Assembly: GCA_021796135.1 (NCBI GenBank)
Contig: JAJYOQ010000286.1
Coordinates: 1-5,642, forward strand
Direction of reading: 5' to 3'
Source: Bacteroidota bacterium
GTDB lineage: Bacteria > Bacteroidota > Ignavibacteria > Ignavibacteriales > Ignavibacteriaceae
Length of the DNA stretch: 5,642 nucleotides
The position numbers were made by a program, and so were the translations under genes. Of this stretch, positions 1 through 5,577 are shown piece by piece. Below the pieces are notes generated by a model that did no database searches, was not told the DNA's origin, and worked only from the letters and a program-made list of their open reading frames with translations. The first letter of the stretch is position 1. Each line of letters opens with the position of its first letter.

Positions 1-127
1 AAAAGTAGCAAAAAAAGAAAGAAACAATTATTATTACATTATTTTTATATTTTTACCTTATTATGAACCTGTTTATTAACATATTTTTTTATAATCTTTC
101 GGTTACCTTTTATTATGACCCAACACG
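1..127. other. AT-rich leader with no gene seen
   Basis: No convincing reading frame on either strand. The first 60 bases are A/T runs. A stretch at 47-61 resembles one arm of the inverted repeat near 5082-5096 (about 13 of 15 bases), but in such low-complexity sequence this carries little weight. I cannot place a promoter for the gene at 241 with confidence. Confidence 0.5.
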
Positions 128-165
128 CACAGCTCTCGATAAGGCGGCTCTTACTTCAGTATTTT
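128..165 (+). repeat. Dispersed repeat, copy A
   Basis: This segment matches 2235-2272 in the same orientation. The first 13 bases (CACAGCTCTCGAT) are identical, and 31 of 38 positions match overall. Five of the seven differences are G-to-A or C-to-T changes going from copy A to copy B, as if B had drifted towards A+T. On the minus strand copy A reads through without stops as a short peptide ending NTEVRAALSRAVRVGS and then TAA. In the same register copy B keeps E-x-R and SRAV but has a stop between them. Whether the repeat is a coding remnant, a small mobile-element end or an intergenic repeat cannot be decided from two copies. Confidence 0.55.
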
Positions 166-177
166 TCATATTAATTT

Positions 178-194
178 CATATTGAATCAATATG
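178..194. promoter_or_regulatory. Perfect 17-bp palindrome upstream of the secreted-protein gene
   Basis: The arms are CATATTGA and TCAATATG, 8 bp each, around a single central A. The palindrome ends 46 bases before the ATG at 241, and a partial direct copy (CATATT) sits at 167-172. Size and position suit a dimeric repressor or activator site for the 241-1875 gene pair. The role is inferred; no recognisable regulator consensus is present. Confidence 0.35.
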
Positions 195-230
195 TTTCGT
201 TTAACAACAAATTATTTAAATTCAATTTAA

Positions 231-234
231 AGGA
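231..234 (+). promoter_or_regulatory. Shine-Dalgarno GGAG for the 241 start
   Basis: AAAGGAGCTAAT precedes ATG at 241, with GGAG six bases from the start codon, a strong site for such AT-rich DNA. A second weaker purine run, AAGG at 257-260, lies four bases before an in-frame ATG at 265, so a start at residue 9 is possible too. Confidence 0.7.
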
Positions 235-240
235 GCTAAT

Positions 241-921
241 ATGAAAGTTCAAGTAGAAGGAAACATGTTGAAAAATTCACTGTGGATTTTCAGCTTGATG
301 TTTTTTGTAATTATTTATAACAATCAAATTAAAGCCCAGCAATTACCGAAAGCTATTTATAGCACAGGTGAAGCTGCTGAGGACTTGGTAGACTATGCCA
401 GCGCTTCTAACTGGAGTAAAATAAAATTGAAAATAGACGCAATTGACAACTTATATAGTTCATACCGTGCTGAAGCAATCAAAAATAAACTATCTCCTCA
501 ATTAATAGATTTTTATTCTCACTATGTCGAAATGTTAAATAAAAATCTAAAATCAAAGCAAGCAGATCAAATTGCTTTTGCAGCAAATCAAATTACAGGA
601 ATTGGGACTGACTTTGAGAATCGCTTCAGTCATAAAATCCCACCTGAAGTTTCGAGACTCGATTACTTAGGGCGTGAGTTATTTTTGGAAGGCAAAAATA
701 ATAATTCGGTGGCAGTTAACAGAAGACTAGGAGATATTGATGAGACTTGGTCAATTCTAAAACCGGTAATTATTTCACATAACGGGAATAAACAAGCTGC
801 AGAATTTGAAAGATTAGTTTCAAAAATTAAATCTCTAAAAGAAATGATTACTTCAAAAGAATATAGAGAATATGTGAATAAGTATTCCGACCAAATCGAT
901 AATCTTGAAAAATTATTTTAA
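241..921 (+). CDS. Exported all-helical protein of unknown function
   Basis: I do not recognise the family. The 226-residue product starts with a signal peptide: hydrophobic core at about residues 13-26 and a likely cut after A32 (IKA|QQ), so the mature protein should be periplasmic or released. No lipobox and no cysteine are present. The rest is predicted helical, rich in K, E, N, I and L. It may consist of two related helical halves, each with a tryptophan near a helix (W58, W170) followed by a long amphipathic helix, with PPEVSRLDYLGREL (134-147) between them. The overall look recalls periplasmic helical-bundle proteins, but no metal-binding motif is evident. The ATG at 241 has the best ribosome site; the ATG at 265 would give a more usual signal peptide with a short basic n-region (MLKNSLWIF). 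The PAP2 gene follows after 24 bases in the same frame, so the two are probably co-transcribed. Confidence 0.8.
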   Translation: MKVQVEGNMLKNSLWIFSLMFFVIIYNNQIKAQQLPKAIYSTGEAAEDLVDYASASNWSKIKLKIDAIDNLYSSYRAEAIKNKLSPQLIDFYSHYVEMLNKNLKSKQADQIAFAANQITGIGTDFENRFSHKIPPEVSRLDYLGRELFLEGKNNNSVAVNRRLGDIDETWSILKPVIISHNGNKQAAEFERLVSKIKSLKEMITSKEYREYVNKYSDQIDNLEKLF

Positions 922-945
922 TCAATATTTATTATTCTGATAATA

Positions 946-1875
946 TTGGAATTTCTTAAAAAAATATTTGTATTTGTTTTATTTTTATTGTTAATACATC
1001 CGAGAATCAACGCACAGCAAAAAGACAACAAATTTTTAAGAAGTAATTCTTCTAATATAGAGGGATCTTCCAAGGATTCCTCTATTGAAATATATCATTT
1101 AAACAAATGGTATAAAGTTATTACAAATGTTCCCCTGGATTTTTACGACTTTGGGGATGAAATAATAAACAAGAATAGCATTGAACCGGTCTTATTTTTG
1201 TCGGCAATAACAGCCGGACTTGTTTTTACTGATCAACCGAATTGGGAAAAATCAAAAACAATATTCAAAAAGAATCCAAGTTTGATAAAATTAAGTGAAT
1301 TTACTGTTAATTTTGGTGAAGCAAAATGGCAGCTAGGTTTATCTGGGGCAGCAATTATTTATGGTTATCTTGCAAATGATGATAAAGCTTTAAAACTTTC
1401 TTTTGAATGTATTGAAACAATAATATCATCGGGTCTTTTTGATCAAGTATTGAAAAGGATTTCCGGAAGACAAAGTCCTGCAGTATCGACAAAACCCGGT
1501 GGACAGTGGGATATATTTCCTGATTTAGGAGAGTATCAGCACTTTCAGCCAAATTATTATTCTTATCCATCGGGACATATTACAAGTTTGACTGCATTTT
1601 TAACAGTAATAAATGAAAACTATCCTAATGTAAAATGGCTGAAACCGGTAAGTTATTTTTTAATCGGAGCTTTGGGTATTAGTCTTGTACAAAACGATAT
1701 GCATTGGTATAGCGATTTACCGCTGGGTATTGCAATTGGATATTGCTTCGGCAAAATCGTATCAAGACGAAATAATAATGATCAGGCGACTATCAAAGGA
1801 AAACATTCTTCATATTCAATTATTCCCATAGTTAATAATGGAGGAATGTCGCTCTTATTTAATTATTCATTTTAG
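946..1875 (+). CDS. Exported PAP2-superfamily phosphatase-like protein
   Basis: PAP2 proteins remove phosphate from lipid substrates such as phosphatidic acid or undecaprenyl pyrophosphate; relatives include vanadium haloperoxidases. This 309-residue protein has a signal peptide (residues 1-23, INA|QQ), then VPLDFYDFGDEI (62-73), hydrophobic segments near 80-94 and 131-142, and the three PAP2 motifs. Motif 1 is K170-RISGRQ-S177-P178, motif 2 is PSGH at 208-211, and motif 3 is S246-L247...H253-WYS-D257. The catalytic histidines (H211, H253) and D257 are present, but the usual Arg of RP is Ser177 and the usual Arg of SR is Leu247. I recall a Bacteroidota group with GRESP and PGGxW that shares the first change, so this may be a variant subfamily and not a dead enzyme. 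The start is TTG: the first internal Met is residue 252, and the frame is open only back to the previous gene's TAA at 919-921. No Shine-Dalgarno is visible, so translation may depend on ribosomes ending the upstream gene. The C-terminus ends LLFNYSF. Confidence 0.88.
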   Translation: MEFLKKIFVFVLFLLLIHPRINAQQKDNKFLRSNSSNIEGSSKDSSIEIYHLNKWYKVITNVPLDFYDFGDEIINKNSIEPVLFLSAITAGLVFTDQPNWEKSKTIFKKNPSLIKLSEFTVNFGEAKWQLGLSGAAIIYGYLANDDKALKLSFECIETIISSGLFDQVLKRISGRQSPAVSTKPGGQWDIFPDLGEYQHFQPNYYSYPSGHITSLTAFLTVINENYPNVKWLKPVSYFLIGALGISLVQNDMHWYSDLPLGIAIGYCFGKIVSRRNNNDQATIKGKHSSYSIIPIVNNGGMSLLFNYSF

Positions 1876-2001
1876 ATATTCTAATTCAAGGCTTTTAGTC
1901 TTTGCCTAATAAAATGGCATTTACTTAATCAGGTAAAAATTATTTTATTACCCATCTTGCTGCGAGGGCAGTTGAATTTCAAAAATAAGATAATTAACTA
2001 C
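1876..2001. other. Convergent intergenic stretch with weak hairpins
   Basis: It separates the plus-strand pair from the minus-strand gene remnant. Only weak stems are seen: AGGC/GCCT around 1892-1910; TTTAC/GTAAA around 1919-1936 followed by an A/T-rich tail; and CTGC/GCAG with a 4-base loop around 1959-1970. One of these may end transcription of the PAP2 gene, but none is a textbook terminator with a clean T run. Confidence 0.35.
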
Positions 2002-2246
2002 TTATAATTTATAATATGCACCCAGAGAAAAGTTTAGAGTATTCATTCTTTCTTCAACCGAGCTGTCAGGATCATTTGGAGGATAAAGTCCTCTGCGGTT
2101 CCATACAATCATATAACTATAACCAGCTTCGATTTCATTATTTCTGTAGAATACCGAATTCCTATTTTTAGTGACCATATATCAAGCTTTTTTGTAACAT
2201 CTTTTTGATTTGTGTGGTTAATAAAATAATTGAACACAGCTCTCGA
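2002..2246 (-). pseudogene. C-terminal remnant of an outer-membrane beta-barrel-like protein, frameshifted
   Basis: Two overlapping minus-strand frames join into one protein-like sequence. The upstream frame (2246 down to about 2151) reads VFNYFINHTNQKDV and on to LDIWSLKIGIRY. The downstream frame ends at a TAA at 2002-2004 and reads FYRNNEIEAGYSYM, then IVWNRRGLYPPNDPDSS, then MNTLNFSLGAYYKL. Adding one base near 2148-2151 joins them as GIRY-FYRNNE, which indicates a single-base deletion. Alternating hydrophobic/polar residues, many aromatics, a hairpin-like NRRGLYPPNDPDSS and a short closing strand suit the last strands of an outer-membrane barrel. I cannot name the family. Nothing protein-like continues beyond about 2237, where dispersed repeat copy B begins and an in-frame stop occurs (2247-2249). 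The gene therefore looks truncated as well as frameshifted. The downstream frame alone could start at an ATG at 2176-2178 (58 codons), but it would lack a signal peptide. Confidence 0.6.
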
Positions 2247-2272
2247 TTAGATGATTCTTATTTCAGAATTTT
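2235..2272 (+). repeat. Dispersed repeat, copy B
   Basis: It matches copy A at 128-165 (31 of 38 positions, first 13 identical). It lies exactly where the beta-barrel remnant loses protein-like sequence and about 50 bases from the 3' end of the MarR gene, which makes it a candidate rearrangement boundary. Confidence 0.55.
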
Positions 2273-2290
2273 CAAGATTTCAATAATTGT

Positions 2291-2320
2291 CCAAAAATAA
2301 TAGAATTTATTTTATATTGG
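2291..2320 (-). terminator. Weak AT-rich hairpin after the MarR stop codon
   Basis: Directly after the MarR stop, the minus strand can form CCA/TGG and AAAATAA/TTATTTT pairs around the loop ATTCTA, with an unpaired ATAT on one side. There is no GC-rich stem, so its strength as a terminator is doubtful. It is the only candidate end for the receptor-MarR transcript. Confidence 0.3.
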
Positions 2321-2773
2321 TTATGTTCTCGAAATCCATTTTTCAAGAGAGGAAAGTAGTAATGTCAAAGAATTTATTAACTGGTCATGCTTTGATGCTT
2401 CAATGTCAGATAAAATATTCTTGTGAATATCAAGGTATGAGTCATTCAATTTTTCCACTAATTCTTTACCCTTAGATGAAAGCATCAGCTCCATTGTACG
2501 CCTGTCTTTAATATTTATACTCCTTATAACATAATCCTTTTTGACTAATCCATCAATAATTTTTGATACTTGGTTTTTGCTTTTATTCATATTTTTTGCT
2601 ATAACTTTATTATTTAGATGTTCATCTCCAATAAATAGTCTAAGACATCTATATTCCGAATGAGTTAGCCGATATATGTCAGCAAACCGGCTTTCTTTCT
2701 CCTCACAGCTGATAATAAGACTAAAGGTCAAACTTGCTAATTTACTTGCATTTTCAGTTTTATTTTTTTTCAT
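2321..2773 (-). CDS. MarR-family transcriptional regulator
   Basis: MarR proteins are dimeric winged-helix DNA-binding proteins that usually repress a neighbouring gene and let go of DNA when a small ligand or oxidant is sensed. The 150-residue length is normal. N-terminal helix about 9-24; LTHSEYRCLRLF (36-47) matches the usual LT-x-x-E/Q-x-x-x-L segment; helix-turn-helix about 52-78, with NNKVIAKNMNKSKNQVSK as the DNA-reading part; wing at 80-96 with the typical D90-R91-R92; C-terminal dimerisation helices 99-147. Cys23 and Cys43 could allow redox sensing, but this is speculative. The start is ATG at 2771-2773 with only a weak purine site (ACGAG). The gene lies 32 bases downstream of the receptor gene on the same strand, with no terminator between them, so it is probably the second gene of that transcript. 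Its likely target is the receptor promoter near 5010-5100. Confidence 0.9.
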   Translation of the reverse strand: MKKNKTENASKLASLTFSLIISCEEKESRFADIYRLTHSEYRCLRLFIGDEHLNNKVIAKNMNKSKNQVSKIIDGLVKKDYVIRSINIKDRRTMELMLSSKGKELVEKLNDSYLDIHKNILSDIEASKHDQLINSLTLLLSSLEKWISRT

Positions 2774-2805
2774 ATATACTCGTTTTATTAAAGTAACCTA
2801 TGTTA

Positions 2806-4992
2806 TCAAATTCTAATCGATAATCCCGAATAAACCATTCTTCCGATTGAAGGAATAATCCCAGGTCCGGGGTATTCATTTGTCCTCATTGTAAAGTATT
2901 TTGCATCAGTTAAATTATTTATGCCGAAACTAAACTTATAATTATTAATATTATAAGAGCTAGAGAAATCAATTATACTATAGGAGGGTATAATACCGAT
3001 TAACCCATCAGGCGAGTATTTTGTATTGCCGGCATCTCCATAGGAATATGAATTATAAGAGTACTGGACATTTACTGAGAATCCTGCGATACTGTAATTT
3101 ATTCCTGTTCGGTTAATATATTTTGGGGCATATTCAACCTGATTACCGGAAAATTCTCCAGAAATATAATGAGCATCCGTATATGCAAAGGAGTTGTAAA
3201 CACTTAACTTTCCTATAGTATTTTGATCAAGCAATCCATCTAAAATATTCAATTCAATATAGGCTTCGATTCCTTTATGTACATCACTTCCGGTGTTTGT
3301 CTCGAACAAATATGTTTTACTGCTACTTTTTTTCTCTACTATGCCTATTTCATTTTTAATATTCATATAATAAATGCTCACGTCAAAATTCAAAACATTT
3401 CGGACAAAGCCCCGATATCCAAAATCAGTTTCGTATGATGAAACATCTTTTAGATTTTGATCTATTTCCATCGAAGAACCAAACGGTGTCAAATTACTAT
3501 ATGTAACCGGGCGGTAAGACTGGCTGATATTTGCATATATATTCCCGGTTTCGGAAACCTTATATTGAGAACTTAAAGCGCCCAATATAAATGATCGTGT
3601 TGATATTTGATTATTAACCGGGATGGTTTGCTGGCTGCTGACATTTGTTTTATTTGGAGCATATCCAATTGCTTTATTGCTAAGATACTCAAATCTAACG
3701 CCTGGAGTAAGACTGAAGCGATCAGAAAGAGTAAATATGTTTTCAATATATGGGGCAATGTTAGTTGTATAATAATTCATATCTTGCTGCCAGGGTGAGG
3801 TTTGGGTTAAATCAAAATTAACTCCGGTTGTTCCATCGGCTCCTTCTCTTCTAATTAAATGGGAATATGATAGCCGCAATCCAAAAGAAAATGTCTGCTT
3901 CATTCCCCAAAGATAATTATTATCAAGAAATCTAACCTCATTATTGAATGTTCGAAAATATTCACGTTCAAGTTCACGGGGTACATAACTCAGATCAGCC
4001 GTTATAGAATCTTTTGCCGCCGGTCCTCCGTCTTCGTTTCTCCAAATCAGATTACGTTCACTTAAAAGGTACGACGATAAAAGACTAATAGAGGACTGAT
4101 CGCTGAATTTGTAGTTAACATGTAATGCCAGAACATTCCATGGACTGCTGAGCCAATTCCGGCTTCGTAGTGATTGTCTTGGATCAATGTTAAACATGGA
4201 ATCTGTAAGCCCGCCGGGCATCTGAATTAGGTTACGCAGAAATGTATATTCAATTCCTGCTTGAAGATTGCTGCTTAGATTATATTTGAGACTAGCAAAT
4301 CCAGACCATTGTGTTTGCTGTGAATTATCTCTCCATCCTTCAATACGCCTGTATTGTAGAAATCCATAATAACTGAGATCGCCTCTGCTACCTCCGATTG
4401 AATTGAAGCTATTGAACAGACCATAGGTTCCAGCTGTCTGTGAGGATTTAATTTCAATTGGTTTATCGCTGCCGTCTTTTAATTGATAATTTATCACTCC
4501 TCCTAGTTGCGGTCCAAAGGCTAAGGCAGAGCCGTCGCGAAGAAATGTAATACTTTTCACCGCTTCCATTGGAGGCAGGTAATAGGATTCATTATAGCCA
4601 TACAAGTCTGCAGAAATGTTGTATCCGTTTTGTCTGGTATTAGTCTCGATACTCTGATATGGATTTAAGCCCCGGAATCCAATCCCATTTGCTGTAAAAC
4701 CACCGCTCTCAGTCTCGATTATATTTACTCCGGGTATCCGTCCAATAATTTGCCTTGTATTATTAATTGCTTTATTAGCATCTAAACTGTCAATTTCTAG
4801 TAATTCATTTTTCATCCCCGCATAAATTATTTGATTTACATAATCATTCATTCTGCCTGTTCCATCCAAAATGCGATATCCTTTAATAATTATAGTATTT
4901 AATAGATACGTTGAATCTGAAGTCTGTGCAGTTAATGAGCCAATGAAAATAAATGATATAACAAATATATTGGACAAAAAATACGATCTCAA
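2806..4992 (-). CDS. FecA-type TonB-dependent outer-membrane receptor
   Basis: These receptors bind ferric chelates or other scarce ligands at the cell surface and import them using energy from TonB-ExbB-ExbD. The 728-residue protein has a signal peptide (1-22, LTA|QT), a probable TonB box near 29-38 (LLNTIIIKG), a plug domain about 70-172 (IPGVNIIETESGGF; IGFRGLNP at 104-111; ITFLRDGSALAFGPQLGGVINY), then a 22-strand-type barrel. Near the end, INNLTDAKYFTMR and YPGPGIIPSIGR (707-718) match the FecA-like end pattern. Unlike E. coli FecA there is no N-terminal signalling domain: only a few residues separate the signal peptide from the TonB box. There is also no carboxypeptidase-like N-domain. 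The start is TTG with GAGG five bases upstream; the next Met is residue 49, beyond the signal peptide. The chain ends in Ile, where an aromatic residue is more usual. The ligand is unknown; ferric citrate or another ferric chelate is a guess from family resemblance. MarR follows in the same unit. Confidence 0.92.
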   Translation of the reverse strand: MRSYFLSNIFVISFIFIGSLTAQTSDSTYLLNTIIIKGYRILDGTGRMNDYVNQIIYAGMKNELLEIDSLDANKAINNTRQIIGRIPGVNIIETESGGFTANGIGFRGLNPYQSIETNTRQNGYNISADLYGYNESYYLPPMEAVKSITFLRDGSALAFGPQLGGVINYQLKDGSDKPIEIKSSQTAGTYGLFNSFNSIGGSRGDLSYYGFLQYRRIEGWRDNSQQTQWSGFASLKYNLSSNLQAGIEYTFLRNLIQMPGGLTDSMFNIDPRQSLRSRNWLSSPWNVLALHVNYKFSDQSSISLLSSYLLSERNLIWRNEDGGPAAKDSITADLSYVPRELEREYFRTFNNEVRFLDNNYLWGMKQTFSFGLRLSYSHLIRREGADGTTGVNFDLTQTSPWQQDMNYYTTNIAPYIENIFTLSDRFSLTPGVRFEYLSNKAIGYAPNKTNVSSQQTIPVNNQISTRSFILGALSSQYKVSETGNIYANISQSYRPVTYSNLTPFGSSMEIDQNLKDVSSYETDFGYRGFVRNVLNFDVSIYYMNIKNEIGIVEKKSSSKTYLFETNTGSDVHKGIEAYIELNILDGLLDQNTIGKLSVYNSFAYTDAHYISGEFSGNQVEYAPKYINRTGINYSIAGFSVNVQYSYNSYSYGDAGNTKYSPDGLIGIIPSYSIIDFSSSYNINNYKFSFGINNLTDAKYFTMRTNEYPGPGIIPSIGRMVYSGLSIRI

Positions 4993-4997
4993 GGTTA

Positions 4998-5001
4998 CCT
5001 C
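4998..5001 (-). promoter_or_regulatory. Shine-Dalgarno GAGG fixing the TTG start of the receptor
   Basis: On the minus strand GGCTGAGGTAACC precedes TTG at 4992. GAGG sits five bases from the codon and supports this non-ATG start; no ATG is available that would keep the signal peptide. Confidence 0.65.
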
Positions 5002-5008
5002 AGCCGAT

Positions 5009-5096
5009 AAAATGTAAAAATATTAAATTAATTGGTTTTGTTATTTTTATTAAGACTAAATCTTAATAACAAATATAAAATATATTTTTACATTTT
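5009..5096. promoter_or_regulatory. Long inverted repeat flanking the receptor transcription start
   Basis: The left arm AAAATGTAAAAATAT (5009-5023) is the exact reverse complement of the right arm at 5082-5096, 15 bp with no mismatch and 58 bp between them. The right arm fills most of the -35/-10 spacer and overlaps the -35. The left arm lies a few bases before the ribosome-binding site. If transcription starts near 5065, the mRNA holds only the left arm, so the pair would act as two DNA sites (for example two bound dimers or a loop) and not as an RNA hairpin. The arms are A/T-rich, which weakens the case somewhat. Confidence 0.45.
5047..5069. promoter_or_regulatory. Candidate MarR operator: 9-bp-arm palindrome at the transcription start
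   Basis: TTATTAAGA (5047-5055) and TCTTAATAA (5061-5069) are perfect inverted copies around the 5-base centre CTAAA. The size suits the dimeric sites bound by MarR proteins, and the place, directly downstream of the -10 and across the expected start of transcription, suits repression. It does not resemble the Fur consensus. Binding by the MarR encoded at 2321-2773 is inference from operon context. Confidence 0.5.
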
Positions 5097-5100
5097 GCAA
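5070..5100 (-). promoter_or_regulatory. Predicted promoter of the receptor-MarR unit
   Basis: The minus strand has TTGCAA (5100-5095), a 17-base spacer, then TATATT (5077-5072), four and five matches to the sigma-70 boxes. The same place reads TATATTTG (5077-5070), which also fits the Bacteroidota TAnnTTTG -7 box, with TTG 20 bases upstream. Both readings put the start near 5065, giving a leader of about 70 bases. Confidence 0.5.
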
Positions 5101-5387
5101 GTAACTGAATATGGGGGCAATTATTTTATTAAAGTGAGTAAATCTGTAGTTGCTTGATTACTGTTTTACAAATATTAATTTAGCTTAGTTCAAATTATTG
5201 AAATTATTTTTACCGATCATTTATTATCACCAATTTCTTTAATCTAGTTCCTTTCAAACATATAGTTTACTTAATAATTGAATTATGAAAATATAAACTC
5301 AATATTTATGTTATATCAAATCTTATTCTAAAATAAAGCTCGCTTTATAAATAGTTAAAAAAAATGATTGACAAAGATTAAATTTAT
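5101..5387. other. AT-rich intergenic stretch with no gene seen
   Basis: Stops are frequent in all frames and nothing protein-like is visible. The only structure noted is the palindrome at 5333-5348. Confidence 0.5.
5333..5348 (-). terminator. Short palindromic hairpin, possible minus-strand terminator
   Basis: ATAAAGC and GCTTTAT pair perfectly around two central bases. On the minus strand it is followed by TTTAG, and it lies about 40 bases after the stop of the 5388-5501 reading frame, as a terminator for that frame would. The stem is short and A/T-rich. Confidence 0.3.
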
Positions 5388-5501
5388 TTAATTTGGAATT
5401 ATTTCAATTAAAGAACTGGCTATAGTTTCTTTTGCCGGATTTAATAAGTATACCCTATAAAATCCCAGTTCTCCAAATTTAAGATCGCTGCTTTCATTTT
5501 T
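5388..5501 (-). pseudogene. Short C-terminal-like coding fragment, family unknown
   Basis: The minus strand is open for 37 codons between a TAA at 5502-5504 and a TAA at 5388-5390. It reads KNESSDLKFGELGFYRVY, then LLNPAKETIASSLIEIIPN. The mix of residues is protein-like (FYRVYLL then NPAKET, as in a beta-strand and turn), there is no start codon in this frame, and a T6-A7 homopolymer marks its upstream edge. It may be the tail of a decayed gene on the receptor's strand. A chance open frame of this length is quite possible, so this is tentative. Confidence 0.25.
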
Positions 5502-5532
5502 TTAAAAAAGTTAAGTTACAGATAATGTTTTG

Positions 5533-5577
5533 CTTCAGTTTTCACTCAAACACTGAAGAGCCCAAGTAAAAGGCTCT
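5533..5577. other. Two overlapping stem-loops
   Basis: CTTCAGT (5533-5539) pairs with ACTGAAG (5552-5558), and AGAGCC (5557-5562) pairs with GGCTCT (5572-5577), with a 9-base loop in the second. They share two bases, so both full stems cannot form at once. No T run follows on the plus strand. It could be a terminator or leader element for a gene beyond the window edge; nothing else in 5502-5642 looks coding. Confidence 0.3.

Noticed and set aside
47..61. Third arm of the receptor-promoter inverted repeat upstream of the 241 gene
   Set aside because: About 13 of 15 bases match, but the sequence is nearly all A/T and lies far from the start codon; chance is likely.
1355..1570. 71-codon open frame on the minus strand
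   Set aside because: It lies wholly inside the PAP2 gene across its catalytic motifs; the plus-strand protein explains the sequence.
2287..2475. 62-codon open frame on the plus strand
   Set aside because: It is antisense to the end of the MarR gene, starts in non-coding sequence and gives no protein-like product.
3573..3798. Open frames on both strands inside the receptor gene
   Set aside because: They are overlapped by a strong FecA-type receptor frame and are short with unnatural composition.
4275..4457. 60-codon minus-strand open frame
   Set aside because: It is an alternate frame within the receptor's barrel region; no ribosome site or family resemblance.
5047..5069. Fur box at the receptor promoter
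   Set aside because: The palindrome does not follow the GATAAT-type Fur consensus in sequence or spacing; a MarR-type site fits better.
5531..5570. Third copy of the dispersed repeat
   Set aside because: Only CTTCAG followed by TTTTCA is shared and the CACAGCTCTCGAT core is absent, so the likeness is too weak.
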